Assembly (NCBI GenBank): GCA_028023455.1
Contig: JAQFVV010000560.1
Coordinates: 232,501 to 296,500 of the forward strand
Direction: 5' to 3'
Length of the DNA stretch: 64,000 bases
Source: Epiperipatus broadwayi
Lineage: Eukaryota; Onychophora; Udeonychophora; Euonychophora; Peripatidae
Of this stretch, positions 52,150 to 63,330 are shown in pieces (within the stretch, counting starts at the first letter, position 1; every line of letters starts with the position of its first letter). The translations under genes were made by a program, and so were the position numbers. A model generated the notes under the pieces. The model was not told where the DNA came from and searched no databases. It worked only from the letters and a program-made list of their open reading frames with translations.

Positions 52150-52152
<3 letters not shown>
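51109..52152 (+). mobile_element. probable solo LTR
   Basis: Begins TGTTACG at 51109 and ends CTGTTACA at 52152, directly before a (TA)n array. It is less AT-rich than its surroundings, with CpG-containing stretches (51125-51420). It contains a TATAAA at 51327-51332 and an AATAAA at about 51470, as expected of an LTR promoter and polyadenylation site. Short open frames inside (51225-51413, 51980-52261) are not genes. No matching second LTR or internal region is in the window, so this is inferred from structure only. Confidence 0.5.

Positions 52153-52238
<86 letters not shown>
52153..52238. repeat. (TA)n microsatellite
   Basis: About 85 bp of TA with one CA interruption. Confidence 0.97.
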
Positions 52239-52240
<2 letters not shown>

Positions 52241-52244
52241 AGAA

Positions 52245-52692
52245 TATTTGTTGTGAGTTAATATATGATTATAGTAAGGAAAGACGTTTATTGTTTAAGG
52301 CTCGAATGGGATCTTTAGCTACAAAAGAATATACATGTAAATGGAAAAATATTGGTGATTTTATTTTGTAAATTATGTAAGAAAGGAATAGAAAATATTA
52401 GGCATTTGTTAATTGAATGTAAATATTTGAAAACAGAAAGGGTACATATAATGAAGTTGTGGAAAAACAAATATGAAAAGAGTGATTATACAGAAAGTGA
52501 ATTATTGGTTTTTATGAGGGGTTTGGTAATAGATAAGGGGGATTGAGATATAAAGGTTATTGAGTTGACAAAGATTATGTTGTGGAAATGGGATAGAGCA
52601 TATTATGGGTAAATTTAGAGTGGGGAATGTAAAATAAAGTGGCTAACAGGTTTATCTGGGCATAATTGCTGAGATATTATTGACTTCGTTTA
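52245..52692 (+). pseudogene. LINE C-terminal fragment with zinc-finger-like motif and 3' end
   Basis: Across one frameshift near 52360 it reads RRLLFKARMGSLATKEYTCK, then CKLCKKGIENIRHLLIECKY. That is a C-x2-C...H-x4-C motif seen at the C-terminus of many LINE ORF2 proteins. It is followed by the 62-bp 3' end shared with 30614-30676. It is 5' truncated and its 5' side is the (TA)n array. Confidence 0.75.
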
Positions 52693-52719
52693 AGGAGAAG
52701 CCATAATACATCACATCAC

Positions 52720-54510
52720 ATATGAAAAATCTTAAAAATGAAAAATTACTTCCTAGTAAATCTGTGGATTCTAAACACAATAAAATCAAAGAAAGTGTTT
52801 TTTTACACCAAGAGCAAAATGAAAATATGTCTATAAGTTATAATAGTGAGAATAAAAGTGAAATCTATGCCAATGTTTTTAAAAAAGAAAGTGATAAGTT
52901 GTGGTAAAATGGAAACACAATAAATAACAAACAAAACTCTATACTGAATATTTTTGACATGGAAAATGATAATATATCACAACAAATAGAAGCTCACAAT
53001 GAAGAAAATACAATACAACCCATTGAAGAAGAATACCAAAGAATAAATACTCAATTTAACAACTCAATCCCTGATCTCTAGCTAAATTCTTTTACAAACT
53101 ATATCATTGACAAAACCTTGATTTTGGCCATAACAAATCATAATGGAAAATTATTTAAATTCCCTATCAAGAAATTTTACAACACAATCTTTGAAAATGA
53201 TATGTTGATGGGAATTAATAAGATTTTTCCCCATCCAAATGATAGAAATATAATTACATCATGTTTTATTAGAAATTGTTTCAAAAATAACATTAGACAC
53301 TTGGAAGGAAAGATCATCTGCACAATTGATATAAACAGAGCAATCACACTTAATGGAACCATCAATAACTGTTTGATGAATTTTGATCAAGCAGAACTGG
53401 ATAACATTCTTGGGAAATATGGGAAAACAACTGGATTAATATACAGATATAATCATTAAACAAATGGGCACATTCTGACCAACACCGGTACTTTCACTAT
53501 TACTTTAAAGTAAGGGGTGCACCCCAATGTTATACCTATGGTGGTCTACTCCAGAAGTTCACTGATGGTTCTAACATTCCATGGAGTTCCACCACAATGT
53601 TTTTTTTTGCTTGGTATGAAATCACCTTATTAAAGACAGCAAAGCTTACATATGTTACGTGTGTGAATTGAAATGGAATGGGATTCACAAATGCAATAAG
53701 AAGGCAGGTAAGTCAACAATGGTGTCAACACTGGACTGTAAAATAGTTAATGGGGACAATCCAGTCAACTTGATACAATTAGACACAAATCATGAAGAAG
53801 TCAATCAATCTGATCCAACACTGACAATTTTTGAAGAAATATCGATTCACATTCCCATATATAAAGTGTTGGATCACAACCCCCTAAATATGCCAATCTG
53901 CTCTAATACCACTGAGCTACACCTCACTAGTGAGAAAACTCAAAACCAACCTCATAATTGGATTGAGAATAAGACAAATGGATCCATGATGATCATTGGT
54001 GAGACTGGATCAGACACTGATATGACAGTCATTGGTGACTAAAAAGAATGTGTGCATGAAGACTCTAGCCCTATAACAACTTAACAAAATAGAATGATAT
54101 TATCAAAGAATAAGAATCAAAAAAGGAAATCAAGACAACAAATCAGGTCCAGTTCAGATGAAGATATTACATCCAAATTCAAATGATAATTCTGAGAAAC
54201 TAAATAAACAATACCATGATGATATTAAAATAAACCAGTGGAATGATAAGAATGACAAGAGAAGAAAATGCAATATTCAATCCTCCATCAAGATCTCATC
54301 CAGAACCTCTAAGACAGAGGAACAGAGCATGAATCTGAATGACTTTAACAGTCAAGATGAACTATTACTAACATCTTTACTATGTCTTATTGACACTGAA
54401 ATCTCCCAGTCAGACTGCTCCGCTTCTGAGATGGTAACCAAGTCTGTGCAAAATGAAAATATATGGGACAAAGTGCAGGAACGAAGTAGTCTGGGCAGAA
54501 ATAGATGAAT
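52720..54510 (+). pseudogene. LINE-3 ORF1 (broken)
   Basis: A chain of open segments: 52722-52907 (Asn/Lys/Glu-rich), 53118-53459, 53659-54042 and 54158-54508. The second has an ordered-looking domain (LAITNHNGKLFKFPIKKFYN, then CTIDINRAITLNG, then GKYGKTTGLIYRY). Between 53510 and 53700 a probable zinc finger reads GAPQCYTYGGLL ... ICYVCELKWNGIHKCNKK, with CxxC and HxC. The last part is Ser/Gln/Asp-rich. This is ORF1-like by position and composition; I do not recognise its fold. Confidence 0.6.
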
Positions 54511-54580
54511 AATGGAATGGCAGATACCTGCCAATGATAATGGCAGAGTCAATCAGGGACAAATCATCCTGTAAAATTAT

Positions 54581-55300
54581 ATGAAGTTAAATTTCTATGG
54601 AGTTAATGTTAGGGGCCTATACTCATTTGACAGGGCACTTGCTATTCAAAATTTGATTTTGATAGTCAGATGCCAGCCAAATGTGGTATGCATGGCAGAG
54701 AGCAAATTACATCTAAAATCATGTTGTAAAATTGATACAGATTCTCTAAACTCTGGGCTTCTTCAAATACTCAATTTCAATGGTACTGGCAGGAGGTGAA
54801 GCAATTTTAATCAATTACAAAAAAAATCCTCCTACTAGCTTCAAAATGTTGCATCTAGATTCACATTGCCTAATTGCTGACCTAAAATATAATCACTTTC
54901 AAATCAATCTAATCTACATCTACATTAAAAATAACCACAATCTAATCATGAAAGTAATCACCACCATCAACTCAGTCATGGCATCAAATCCATTCCCAGT
55001 CATTCTAATGGGTGATTTCAATGTGATGTATAGTTCTTATAAATTCACTTCTTTAATCATATACTGATGAGTAGATAGGTCTTCTTCCTTATAGATGTCT
55101 TCTCCTTCTACATTAATAATGCCAGATCCTTGATTGACCTTGTCTATTACTCCCCGAGTATTCATTTCAAAATCAATGCAAAACTCTGACCAGTAATATT
55201 TACTGATGACCAGTAATATTTACTGACCACTTGGACCTAGAGTTATCTTTCGAAACAAACATTGGACATCCGATAGTAGAAGTGAATAACAACACTATTC
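54581..55300 (+). pseudogene. LINE-3 ORF2 endonuclease (APE-type, frameshifted)
   Basis: The first frame gives FYGVNVRGLYSF and PNVVCMAESKL (catalytic Glu). After a one-base shift near 54785, GGEAILINY, LIYIYIKNN and PVILMGDFNV (catalytic Asp/Asn) follow. The end reads TDHLDLELSF at about 55213-55245. Together these are the APE endonuclease motifs in order. At about 55186-55225 a 21-bp tandem duplication (GACCAGTAATATTTACTGA repeated) has been added. Confidence 0.82.
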
Positions 55301-55539
55301 GAATGTTACTAAAACAGACCACACCTGAATGGGTCTTTTCCAAGGCTTACATTTACTTCAAAAAATTGATATCCTAAGGCTATTGGTGAAGGAGGCATGG
55401 TTCGCCTTCATTGACATCCTACAATTCATAATAAATGAGGTTTCCCTTAACATGAATAGCCCTAACTGCTAATTAGCCGATCTTGATGCTATTGACCAAA
55501 ACCTGCAAGAAATTCTACTTGATAATCAATTTGTAGATT

Positions 55540-56900
55540 TTGCTCTTGCCCTGAAATGCCAATACAGGATTAAGCAGAGATATCTGGCTGAATATATGTC
55601 AAACAAGCAAGCCAAGATATTCCTACCAGATAAACAATGTTGCTCCAAGAGTTACTTCCAGTGGGAAACCCATTCCACTGTCATTAACAATAGATGACAT
55701 TCTTGTGGACCCACAAATGATCTTTTCAATTAGAGAACACCTTAAGGGCTCAATTTTATCACACCGGGAATGTCAATAGACTATTCAGCTTAGATGAGAA
55801 CCTGACCCATGATATAACTGAGTAAAAAAATCTGATTCAAGCTAAAAACCTCTCAGAGAGGGTGCACCCAGGAATACATGACATACCAACGTTCATTCTC
55901 CTACATCTAGAGAAATATTCAGTGCCAATAATCAAAGCCATGATAAAACACTTAGCAGAGGGTACTTGTACCCAATATTTCTCATACCTTTCCTAAAGAA
56001 AAAGAATGGAAGACATGACTTGAGGCCTATCTCAATGATTCTCTTTTTAATTAAAATCATAGAACAATTTATTAAGGATCAAATTCAAGTGAAAATTTAA
56101 AAATACATTTACACTAATCAATATGCAAAAAAAAGGGGAATCATAAATTAATGCCATTGGCCAAATGAAACTTCTTATTAATGTTATTAGAGCCTGGAGG
56201 ATGTCAAAACCGATCGCTGTCCAACTTGACATCTCAGCATCATTTGATTCAGTCAGGCCAGACATTCTGATTGATGTTCACCTGGAATATGGGGTGCTGA
56301 GTGTTTATCTGAGGATGATTGCAAATCTATTAGCTAACTGAATCATCAACCTCACAGTGAAGAAGAAAATTGTACCTGGGTTCGAACTCTCCATCTCTAT
56401 TCCTCAAGGATGTCCATTTAGCATGCGATATTTTATAGCCTACAGCAACCTGTTATTGATGGAGATTGAGAAATCACTGCCTGAAATGTTTATAACATCT
56501 TAGCTATATGGATGATATATTCATTTGTCTGCCTTCCAAGAAATATATCACTAAACCAGAGCAAATACTAGCTTGATACTCAGCCAAATATAAACTCAAA
56601 TTCAATAAAAAAACTCAGCCACCTGGAACTTGCTAACTGAGAGAAAAATTGCTTCAAATTTTACAGCTGATCCACAGAAATTCATAGGCTTTAATTTTTC
56701 AAAATCAAATAGTGCTATGATGAGAGAAATTGAAGAGTCCCTATTAACAGATATTTACCATACATTGACCTCCCTTTTTAAGACATATGTTTCACTTCTG
56801 GTAAGGTAAGTCTTTTAAACTCATTGATATGTCCAAAAATTAATTCCTATCTCGTATCTGCCCCTCCAAAAAAATTATCAAAAAGAAATAAACTCGTTAT
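55540..56900 (+). pseudogene. LINE-3 reverse transcriptase (heavily frameshifted)
   Basis: Motifs in order across frames: IPFLKKKNGRHDLRPISMIL at about 55990-56045, then GNHKLM. Next come AVQLDISASFDSVRPDILID (catalytic Asp, about 56215-56275), GFELSISIPQGCPFSM (about 56380-56430) and LYMDDIFICLP (about 56505-56535). The YMDD box has both Asp. More than five frame changes and stops. Confidence 0.85.
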
Positions 56901-56959
56901 GCATAAAACTATTTTGGGGCCAAAAGGTTGCTGCCATCAGCCTTTGAAAACTTCAAATA

Positions 56960-57701
56960 CCTAGAAGATTGAATGGGATTTCATTAAATTGTATCATATT
57001 CCAGAGAGACTATAACCTACTGTTCTGGCTTCGAAACAAATATTCAAGTATATCTTATCAAGAAACTGTCACACCAATAGACAGACCACCGCCCACTAAT
57101 ACTAGATGGTGGAATATGTTATTTGATAATATTCAGAAAGTTATTAATCTGAATGAAAATCTAATTATATCAAACACATATAAAATATTACATGGGGAAA
57201 ATAACGTAAACAAAGGATCTCTCGGGATTACCAATCAGCAACTGATTTTAATATTTTTTAATTAAAATCAACCTGGACTCCCTCCCTATGAACTCCTTTT
57301 TCGCATACAAGAAAAAATTCAAGAAGATTAATCCTGTGTGCCAGGTATGTGAGAGAAAGGAGGAATCAATTGATTATATTTTTCTTAGATGTCCCATTAT
57401 GTCCAATTATAGATTAATGACTCACGAATGGTACAGCAATACAAGTGCAAACTATAAATCAATTAAAGACTATATAGGTCAGGGTCTATTTACATACATA
57501 AGACTGGTGATTTTCATGAATTATGCCCTGTGGTGTATCAGATGCAAAGCAATAATTGAAGAGATGAGAGATCCACATGGGACTAAATTTAAGAACGTCA
57601 TGGAGAAAGTCATGAAGAAGGACCAGCTAATTGCTCCAAGCTATTTCACAAGAGCAACATGGGTGAAGGTTGGATCTACTTTACTTCAAATAGATATGTA
57701 A
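56960..57701 (+). pseudogene. LINE-3 ORF2 C-terminal domain
   Basis: Two open segments (56969-57265 and 57288-57701) encode LFWLRNKYSS, RWWNMLFDNIQ and then NPVCQVCERKEESIDYIFLR with a following Cys. This is the C-terminal C-x2-C finger, with the usual His replaced by Tyr. The second segment is an unbroken 137 codons to a stop at 57701, followed by an AT-rich 3' UTR and a short poly(A). Confidence 0.75.
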
Positions 57702-57849
57702 TTGATATCATTTTTGTATTTGTAACATTCAATATAGCAATAGAATAATTTTTTTCTTAAAAAAAAAGTACTTTTGGATTACCAAAACGTTTATACAATT
57801 TCATGTTTATGATACCCAAAAAGTTATGTAGATCAGTCTAATAGATGAT

Positions 57850-59760
57850 GTAATATCACATTATGGAAATAATTAAATAATATGCCCTGCTACATTTTAT
57901 GACCGAACTTATAAGTTATACTGATAGAAGTAAAAGATAATTTTAGCATAATAATACAAAATATTTTACCCAAACCTACATTTATGAATTAAAATGATAT
58001 TACTGTGGATGTATTCATCTACACATAGGAATGATACAATACTGAATGCACTGTGGGTTTATACTTCACTGCAAAGAAACAAATATAATTACACAATTGT
58101 GCAGATTAATCAACAGTGCAGGAATGAGTCTACAAATACAGAGTTGCAATTAATCAATCTTCAGATTACCACCATCACAGATCAATGCCATTTAACATTA
58201 TAAAACAGTACTAATATTTACTTAATATCTAAAGTGCAAAATCATCCTGCTCAGTTATTCTGCTAATTCAGAAAAACACCACCAGTTTAGCAGATGTGGG
58301 TTCATACATAGTGAAAAATGTTTCAACAATAAGGATAACTAATATACTGATTTAATCTGCTTAAAATATAAACATAATAATAATGTAATGCAAGTGACAA
58401 CAAAGCCCTCTAAAGACTCATAAGGCAATTCATGAGAGGTTGACATACACCATATATTTATCAGTAATTCTCAAGCTTTTCACAAATTCTATTCTTTCAA
58501 ACAAATTTTCTATTCAATCCCATGAATATAATTTAAGAATGGTAAAAGTACAAATCATAAACATCACATAAAAGTTCATATGACAATAAAATCAAAATGA
58601 TTTCATTCTCACTCAAATACAAAATAAAAGTGTACAACATTTTTTGGAATATTAAATACTACCCATGAAATAAATATAAAATGTCTTGAACAATAAATAC
58701 ACATTACACAAAGTAATAATTATAAATTGTAGCTGAGTTCATAGATATAATTATATCAAATTGTTCTAATTACAATTATTACTTTTAAGTTAATGGATTT
58801 TACATGGGCTCTATGAATATGAAATAATTTCAAAAGAATGACCTGTCGAGTTTAAAAAAAAATGTTTTTCATAAGTGATTAAATTCTACATATTTATTGA
58901 GTATTGTTCCAAATTTATAATATCAACTATATATTAATTTATCTATCCATATTTAAATCTAGGAATAATAATCAGAGCAAAACAATTTAATAATTCAACA
59001 TTGGCAATAGAAATCATATATTAGTTTTAGTTAATTGTTTTTAGGCTGTTATCATTATTCAAGTAATAAACAAATGAAATAGTAAATACATTACTGACAG
59101 TATACATTCAGAGAAGATAGTCAATTCTTTATTATTTAATTATTGATACATAAAACATTAAAGTAGCATTTCAATAAAATTCAAAATTTAAATTTGATTT
59201 TAAACCTCTTCTTTTTTAAAAGTAAAGTTTTCATGTCTGAAAACATCTGCAATTAAAATATTTATTTAATGTTGTCAGTTTGCATGCAGTAAAGTATCCC
59301 AAAACATACTGAACTTCTGCAATTAATTCTACTTTTAAAGTTAAACATTCTGACATATTTCAAATGTAGATATTGAGAAAACTATTACCAATTTGATTCC
59401 CTGGGTTGACAGGTCTGAACAAATTCTTTTATTTCAGCAACTCGTACTGTTATTAAATATCACAATTTTGTATTTTGATTCATATGAGAAATTGTTGTTC
59501 AATCTATTTGCTTATCAATTATTTTGAAAATATGCATAACAAATTTTGCTTACATGTTATTTTTACACCATTTTGTCTCTTAATAATAATATAAATGCTC
59601 ACTTACACTGAAATGCACTCTTGTTTATCATATTTTATCTAATGATTAAAAATTAGTTAAATAAATGGTGTTTGAATTAAATGAAAATAATTTTGAGGAT
59701 TATTTTGAAAAGTAAAGATTATTTATTTAACCATACTTTATTAAACTTGATATAGAGAAG
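57850..59760 (+). repeat. diverged partial copy of the 3.4 kb element
   Basis: Colinear with about 43320-45250: shared strings include CCTGCTACA, GTGGATGTATTCAT, AAAGTGCAAAATCATCC, CTCAGTTATTCTG / TCAGTTATTCTG, ATGTTTTTCATAAGT and CTTCTGCAATTAATTC / CTCTTGCAATTAATTC. Divergence is moderate. The left half of the element is missing; LINE-3 lies there instead. The terminal GGTTACA is not recognisable at the right side. Confidence 0.75.
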
Positions 59761-60649
59761 AGATGAGAAATGAGATGATAAGAGGTATGAGAAATGAGAA
59801 AGAGAGAAAAACGAGAGACTCTTGACCAATTACAACCCAAATAAAAAGGATAGGGGGTGTGAAGAAAAGAAACGAAGAGAAGAAGAAAGAAAAATGAGAC
59901 TTTTGATGGCTCAGCTCAGTGGAGTTGCAATAAATTTAAAAAAGAGATGATGATTCAGAGATGTATAAGATAGAGACCAAATTCAATACTAAGACAAATA
60001 GAACTATTATGGCATATTAATGATTTACCACTAAATAATACAAAGATAATTTTGAAATCATTAGTTAGTAGTTATTAGAATCAGCCTACCATCAAATCAC
60101 ACTAAGAATCAATTATACTTTGTTCTGAATGACAATCACATTAAATTAAAACTAACATGGCAACAAGAGCAAACAATCTCAGTGGTTTTAAAACTAAAAC
60201 TTTTGTGCAAAATAAAAGATTAAATTAAGTTGCCTACAAAAGAATTGCTAAGATAAAAAACAAGTGAGTGATATCTTGGTCTACCATAAAATAACTACCT
60301 TATTGTTCAAACATGGAGCAATAAACAACAATTATTAATTTAATAAATCAATTTAAATTTACAATAATAATGGCCTATTACCCACGATATTACTCAAACA
60401 AGGAAAAGGTCAAGGATACTTTTTATGCCTTTATCCATACTCACAGACAACCTGCTTAAGAACTCAAATGTAGATGGATTATAAAATTCTAAAATAAAGA
60501 TGATGATAAACAATGTGCAGCTAATGTCAGAGCGTAGCTTTTAAGATAATAATAAATACTCATCTGAGTCATTAATTTTCTATACCTTATATTGCAGAAT
60601 CTTCAATCTGAGAAGATATAATCTAATTCAAAATCAATTATAAATGTGC
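59761..60649. other. AT-rich DNA with a purine-rich tract
   Basis: 59755-59910 is strongly A/G-rich on the plus strand (GAGAAATGAGA-type repeats). No gene seen. This may extend the element copy to its left. Confidence 0.45.
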
Positions 60650-60853
60650 TGTCACACTCTCATATCCAAACACTTAAGAGTTGCCCATACTTAAACGTTT
60701 GAGTTGAAAAATTAGATGGATTCATTCTACCTTTTCTAAAGACTTTATCTTGTGTTTGAGAATATTAGTATTATTTATGTATAGTTATCTTTAAAGCACA
60801 TGTCCATTAGCCAGATTGCTAATTTGCATTTACAATTTATAAACATAACACTG

Positions 60854-60862
<9 letters not shown>
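60650..60862 (+). repeat. ~200 bp direct repeat, copy 1
   Basis: Matches 61062-61240 closely: shared strings are TCTACCTTTTCTAAAGAC, TTTATCTTGTGTTTGAGAAT and ATTTACAATTTAT. It ends at a (TA)n array. It has about 35 extra bases that copy 2 lacks. Confidence 0.88.
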
Positions 60863-60908
<46 letters not shown>

Positions 60909-60916
60909 TTAATTCG

Positions 60917-60963
<47 letters not shown>

Positions 60964-60965
60964 TT
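60856..60965. repeat. compound (TA)n(TG)n microsatellite, duplicated
   Basis: (TA)n followed by (TG)n and TTTAATT, and then the same order once more: a duplicated compound microsatellite. Confidence 0.95.
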
Positions 60966-61061
60966 AATTTCAATCAAGAATGACATATAATAAATATTAA
61001 ATAATTTTGTAGGTGTCATTCATCCAAGCATACTAAAGTAATTTAAAGTGACTGTTTAATA

Positions 61062-61240
61062 TTGTCACCCTCTCATATCCGAATACTTATGATTTGCCCA
61101 TACTTAAATGTTTGGGTTGAGAAGTTAGATGGATGCATTCTACCTTTTCTAAAGACTTTATCTTGTGTTTGAGAATGTGCATTATCCTGATTGCTAATTT
61201 ACATTTACAATTTATCAACATAGCGCTGTATAAATACTTA
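61062..61240 (+). repeat. ~200 bp direct repeat, copy 2
   Basis: The second copy, about 412 bp downstream of copy 1, also ends at a (TA)n array that abuts the Gypsy-3 LTR. Confidence 0.88.
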
Positions 61241-61299
61241 ATATATATATATATATATATATATCGTAACAGAAGAAATATATATATATATATATATAT
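61241..61299. repeat. (TA)n with internal duplication of the LTR edge
   Basis: The (TA)n is interrupted by CGTAACAGAAGAAA (61265-61278), a near copy of the LTR edge TGTAACAGAAGAAA that follows at 61300. Confidence 0.9.
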
Positions 61300-62292
61300 T
61301 GTAACAGAAGAAAGATCTTTGAGATTCGCATATACTGACCATGGGGGCGCCATTAGTCTGAAAATTGAAACTAGACATTTATTTTAAGGGTGGACAGGAT
61401 ATGCAAATCAAAATGCACCGAACTAAACTCATGGAGGAACAAGATATCTTAAATATTGTTTAGATAGTTGAGAAATCAAAGCACAAAGACAAACGTCAGC
61501 CAAATTAAGTTTAAACAATTTATTAATTTTATTAAATGTGGGGCAATAGAGTGAAGACATCTGGCCATGACTACAAAAGTGGCTTATAGTAACAAAAGTG
61601 CATTTACCAGAGAGTGCACAAGTTTATGACAAACATGAAGGCATTAAACATTTTGGCAGTAAAATTCTCTCACTTAAACTATAAGCAATGGTTAAGGTAA
61701 TATCTTTTTGCTGGCCAGTTGTAAAATTACAAAAACAAACAACAACTCTAGCTTCCTGAATCAGAGATAATAAAACAGTTACTGTCCCACCGGAAATCAA
61801 CGAAACCAGCGCGGATGTTCGAGCAGTAATATTCTAATTACTGTCATTAAAACACCACAGGACTGCTGCACATAGTACTACATTCAAAGTATACATGGTT
61901 GATCTCACATACAAGACAGCAAAAGATATTTGATTGCAATCTTACGTAATCCAGAAAAAAATGACTAAAATAAAAACAACAGGAATATATAATTAGCAAC
62001 TTGCCTGTTTTTAATCAAATTGATTAAAACAGGCAGTTAAAATAAACTATTTTAAAGTCAATTTTATAAACATGAAAATGATCTATTTTACATATAAATG
62101 CAAATGTCTTTTAAATAATAATAAAAATAATTTAGCATTAGACATTTAATGAAAATGACGTTGTTTTTCCCTTATTAATTTTAGTAATAAAACCATTGAA
62201 TCAGAAATCAATCCGGTTCAACTGCCTCAACATGTTATCAAAAAAACATGCCTGTAACTTCCTTTTTTTTCTTTTTTTTAAACATGTTAACA
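61300..62292 (-). repeat. Gypsy-3 3' LTR
   Basis: In element orientation it begins TGTTAACATG right after the polypurine tract and ends TTCTGTTACA at 61300, about 993 bp. The ends TGTTA/TAACA-like are roughly inverted. Its other LTR is outside the window, so the borders rest on the tract and the terminal motifs. Confidence 0.7.
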
Positions 62293-62303
62293 CCCCCTCC
62301 CCT
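62293..62303 (-). promoter_or_regulatory. Gypsy-3 polypurine tract
   Basis: Minus strand AGGGGAGGGGG directly before TGTTAACATG. Primer for plus-strand DNA synthesis. Confidence 0.85.
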
Positions 62304-62382
62304 GCAATATCCCAGCTGGATATTGGTTATATGTGTTAACTGCAATCAATTGCTTTATTACAACTATGATAATTTTTGCTAC

Positions 62383-63330
62383 TTATCTATCATTATTGAT
62401 CCTTTGTTCACCAGGTCTAAGACTATGGGCATTATAGAACCCTGGAATTCCAGACTTGTCTTGCAGAAGAAAGGCATTCTGACCATATTTTTTTATAGTA
62501 AAAGGTCCATCATATATCAGGAAAAAAAATTGTATTGATGCCTTGTTGGATTGCTCACATGAGGTTTTCTGACAAAAACCCAATCACCAGTATCGAATTG
62601 GCAAGGATTCCAGTTTGCACGCCTTATGTGCAATTCAGCCATGAGCTTTAATTTTATCCTAGCCTTTTCTTTGTCCCTCTCTCCATTAGGATTATCATGA
62701 TCGATGGGTAACGGAGCTTTGATAAGTATAGGATATTTTTTTCCAAAATGCAGCCTAATGGGAGTAAACCCTCTGGACTCATTTAACGTCCAATTAATAT
62801 AATTAACAACATTCTCAGTCTGTTTCACCCATTCTTTGTGGTATCTGGTTGACATAAAACCGGAATAAATGGTTAAGCTCCCTCATAACCCACTTACAGG
62901 AGTTAGTTTGAGAGTTGCGTATGGATGTTAATAAATATTTTATATCCTGTTGCTGGAGCCAATGCTTCCACTGGCAAGATTTAAAGGGTGTTCCATGATC
63001 CAAGAGTATACATTGTGGCATGCTGATTCTAGGAATTTGCTGCTCTTGTAATACTTTGATAGTGCTTAAAGCATCAGCCTTTTTTATGGATAAGCTGTCA
63101 CATATTTTGAAAAGACATCATACATGACAACTAAGAACCGGTGTTGCCGATGTGCTGGTAATGAACCATAAAAGTCGATAGCTAGTAACTTGTTAGGATT
63201 CTGAGCTAGAATGGATTGCAAGACTCCTGTAAAATTTGCATTTATGGGTTTTGTTCATGAACATGTGTGGCAACTTCTAAGAACCGACAAAATATTTGAA
63301 TACATCCCTTGCCAATAAAATAATTCTCAG
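62383..63330 (-). pseudogene. Gypsy-3 integrase (frameshifted)
   Basis: Minus strand. The core starts with LLAIDFYGSLP (first Asp, about 63190) and DVFSKYVTAYP. In 63021-62815, CILLDHGTPFKSCQWKHW (second Asp) and NSQTNSCKWVMRELN follow. Lys (codon 62893-62895) stands at the usual catalytic Glu position. The next frame (62855-62517) reads INWTLNESRGFTPIRLHFG and then FDTGDWVFVRKPH. The last (62583-62383) has YDGPFTIKKYG, the C-terminal SH3-like tail. There are frameshifts near 62840 and 62540 and at least one before the second Asp. Confidence 0.88.

Larger units (their letters stand above)
52700..57770 (+). mobile_element. second full-length LINE (LINE-3), APE-type, different clade, dead
   Basis: ORF1 region (52720-54510), ORF2 (54581-57701) and an A-rich tail (about 57760-57768). 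The RT motifs (IPQGCP and YMDD) differ from both other LINEs in the window. Frameshifts and stops are frequent in all parts. Clade uncertain. The element sits directly upstream of the diverged partial copy of the 3.4 kb element. Confidence 0.85.

Noticed and set aside
54352-54552. 66-codon minus-strand frame
   Set aside because: Antisense of the LINE-3 ORF1 end.
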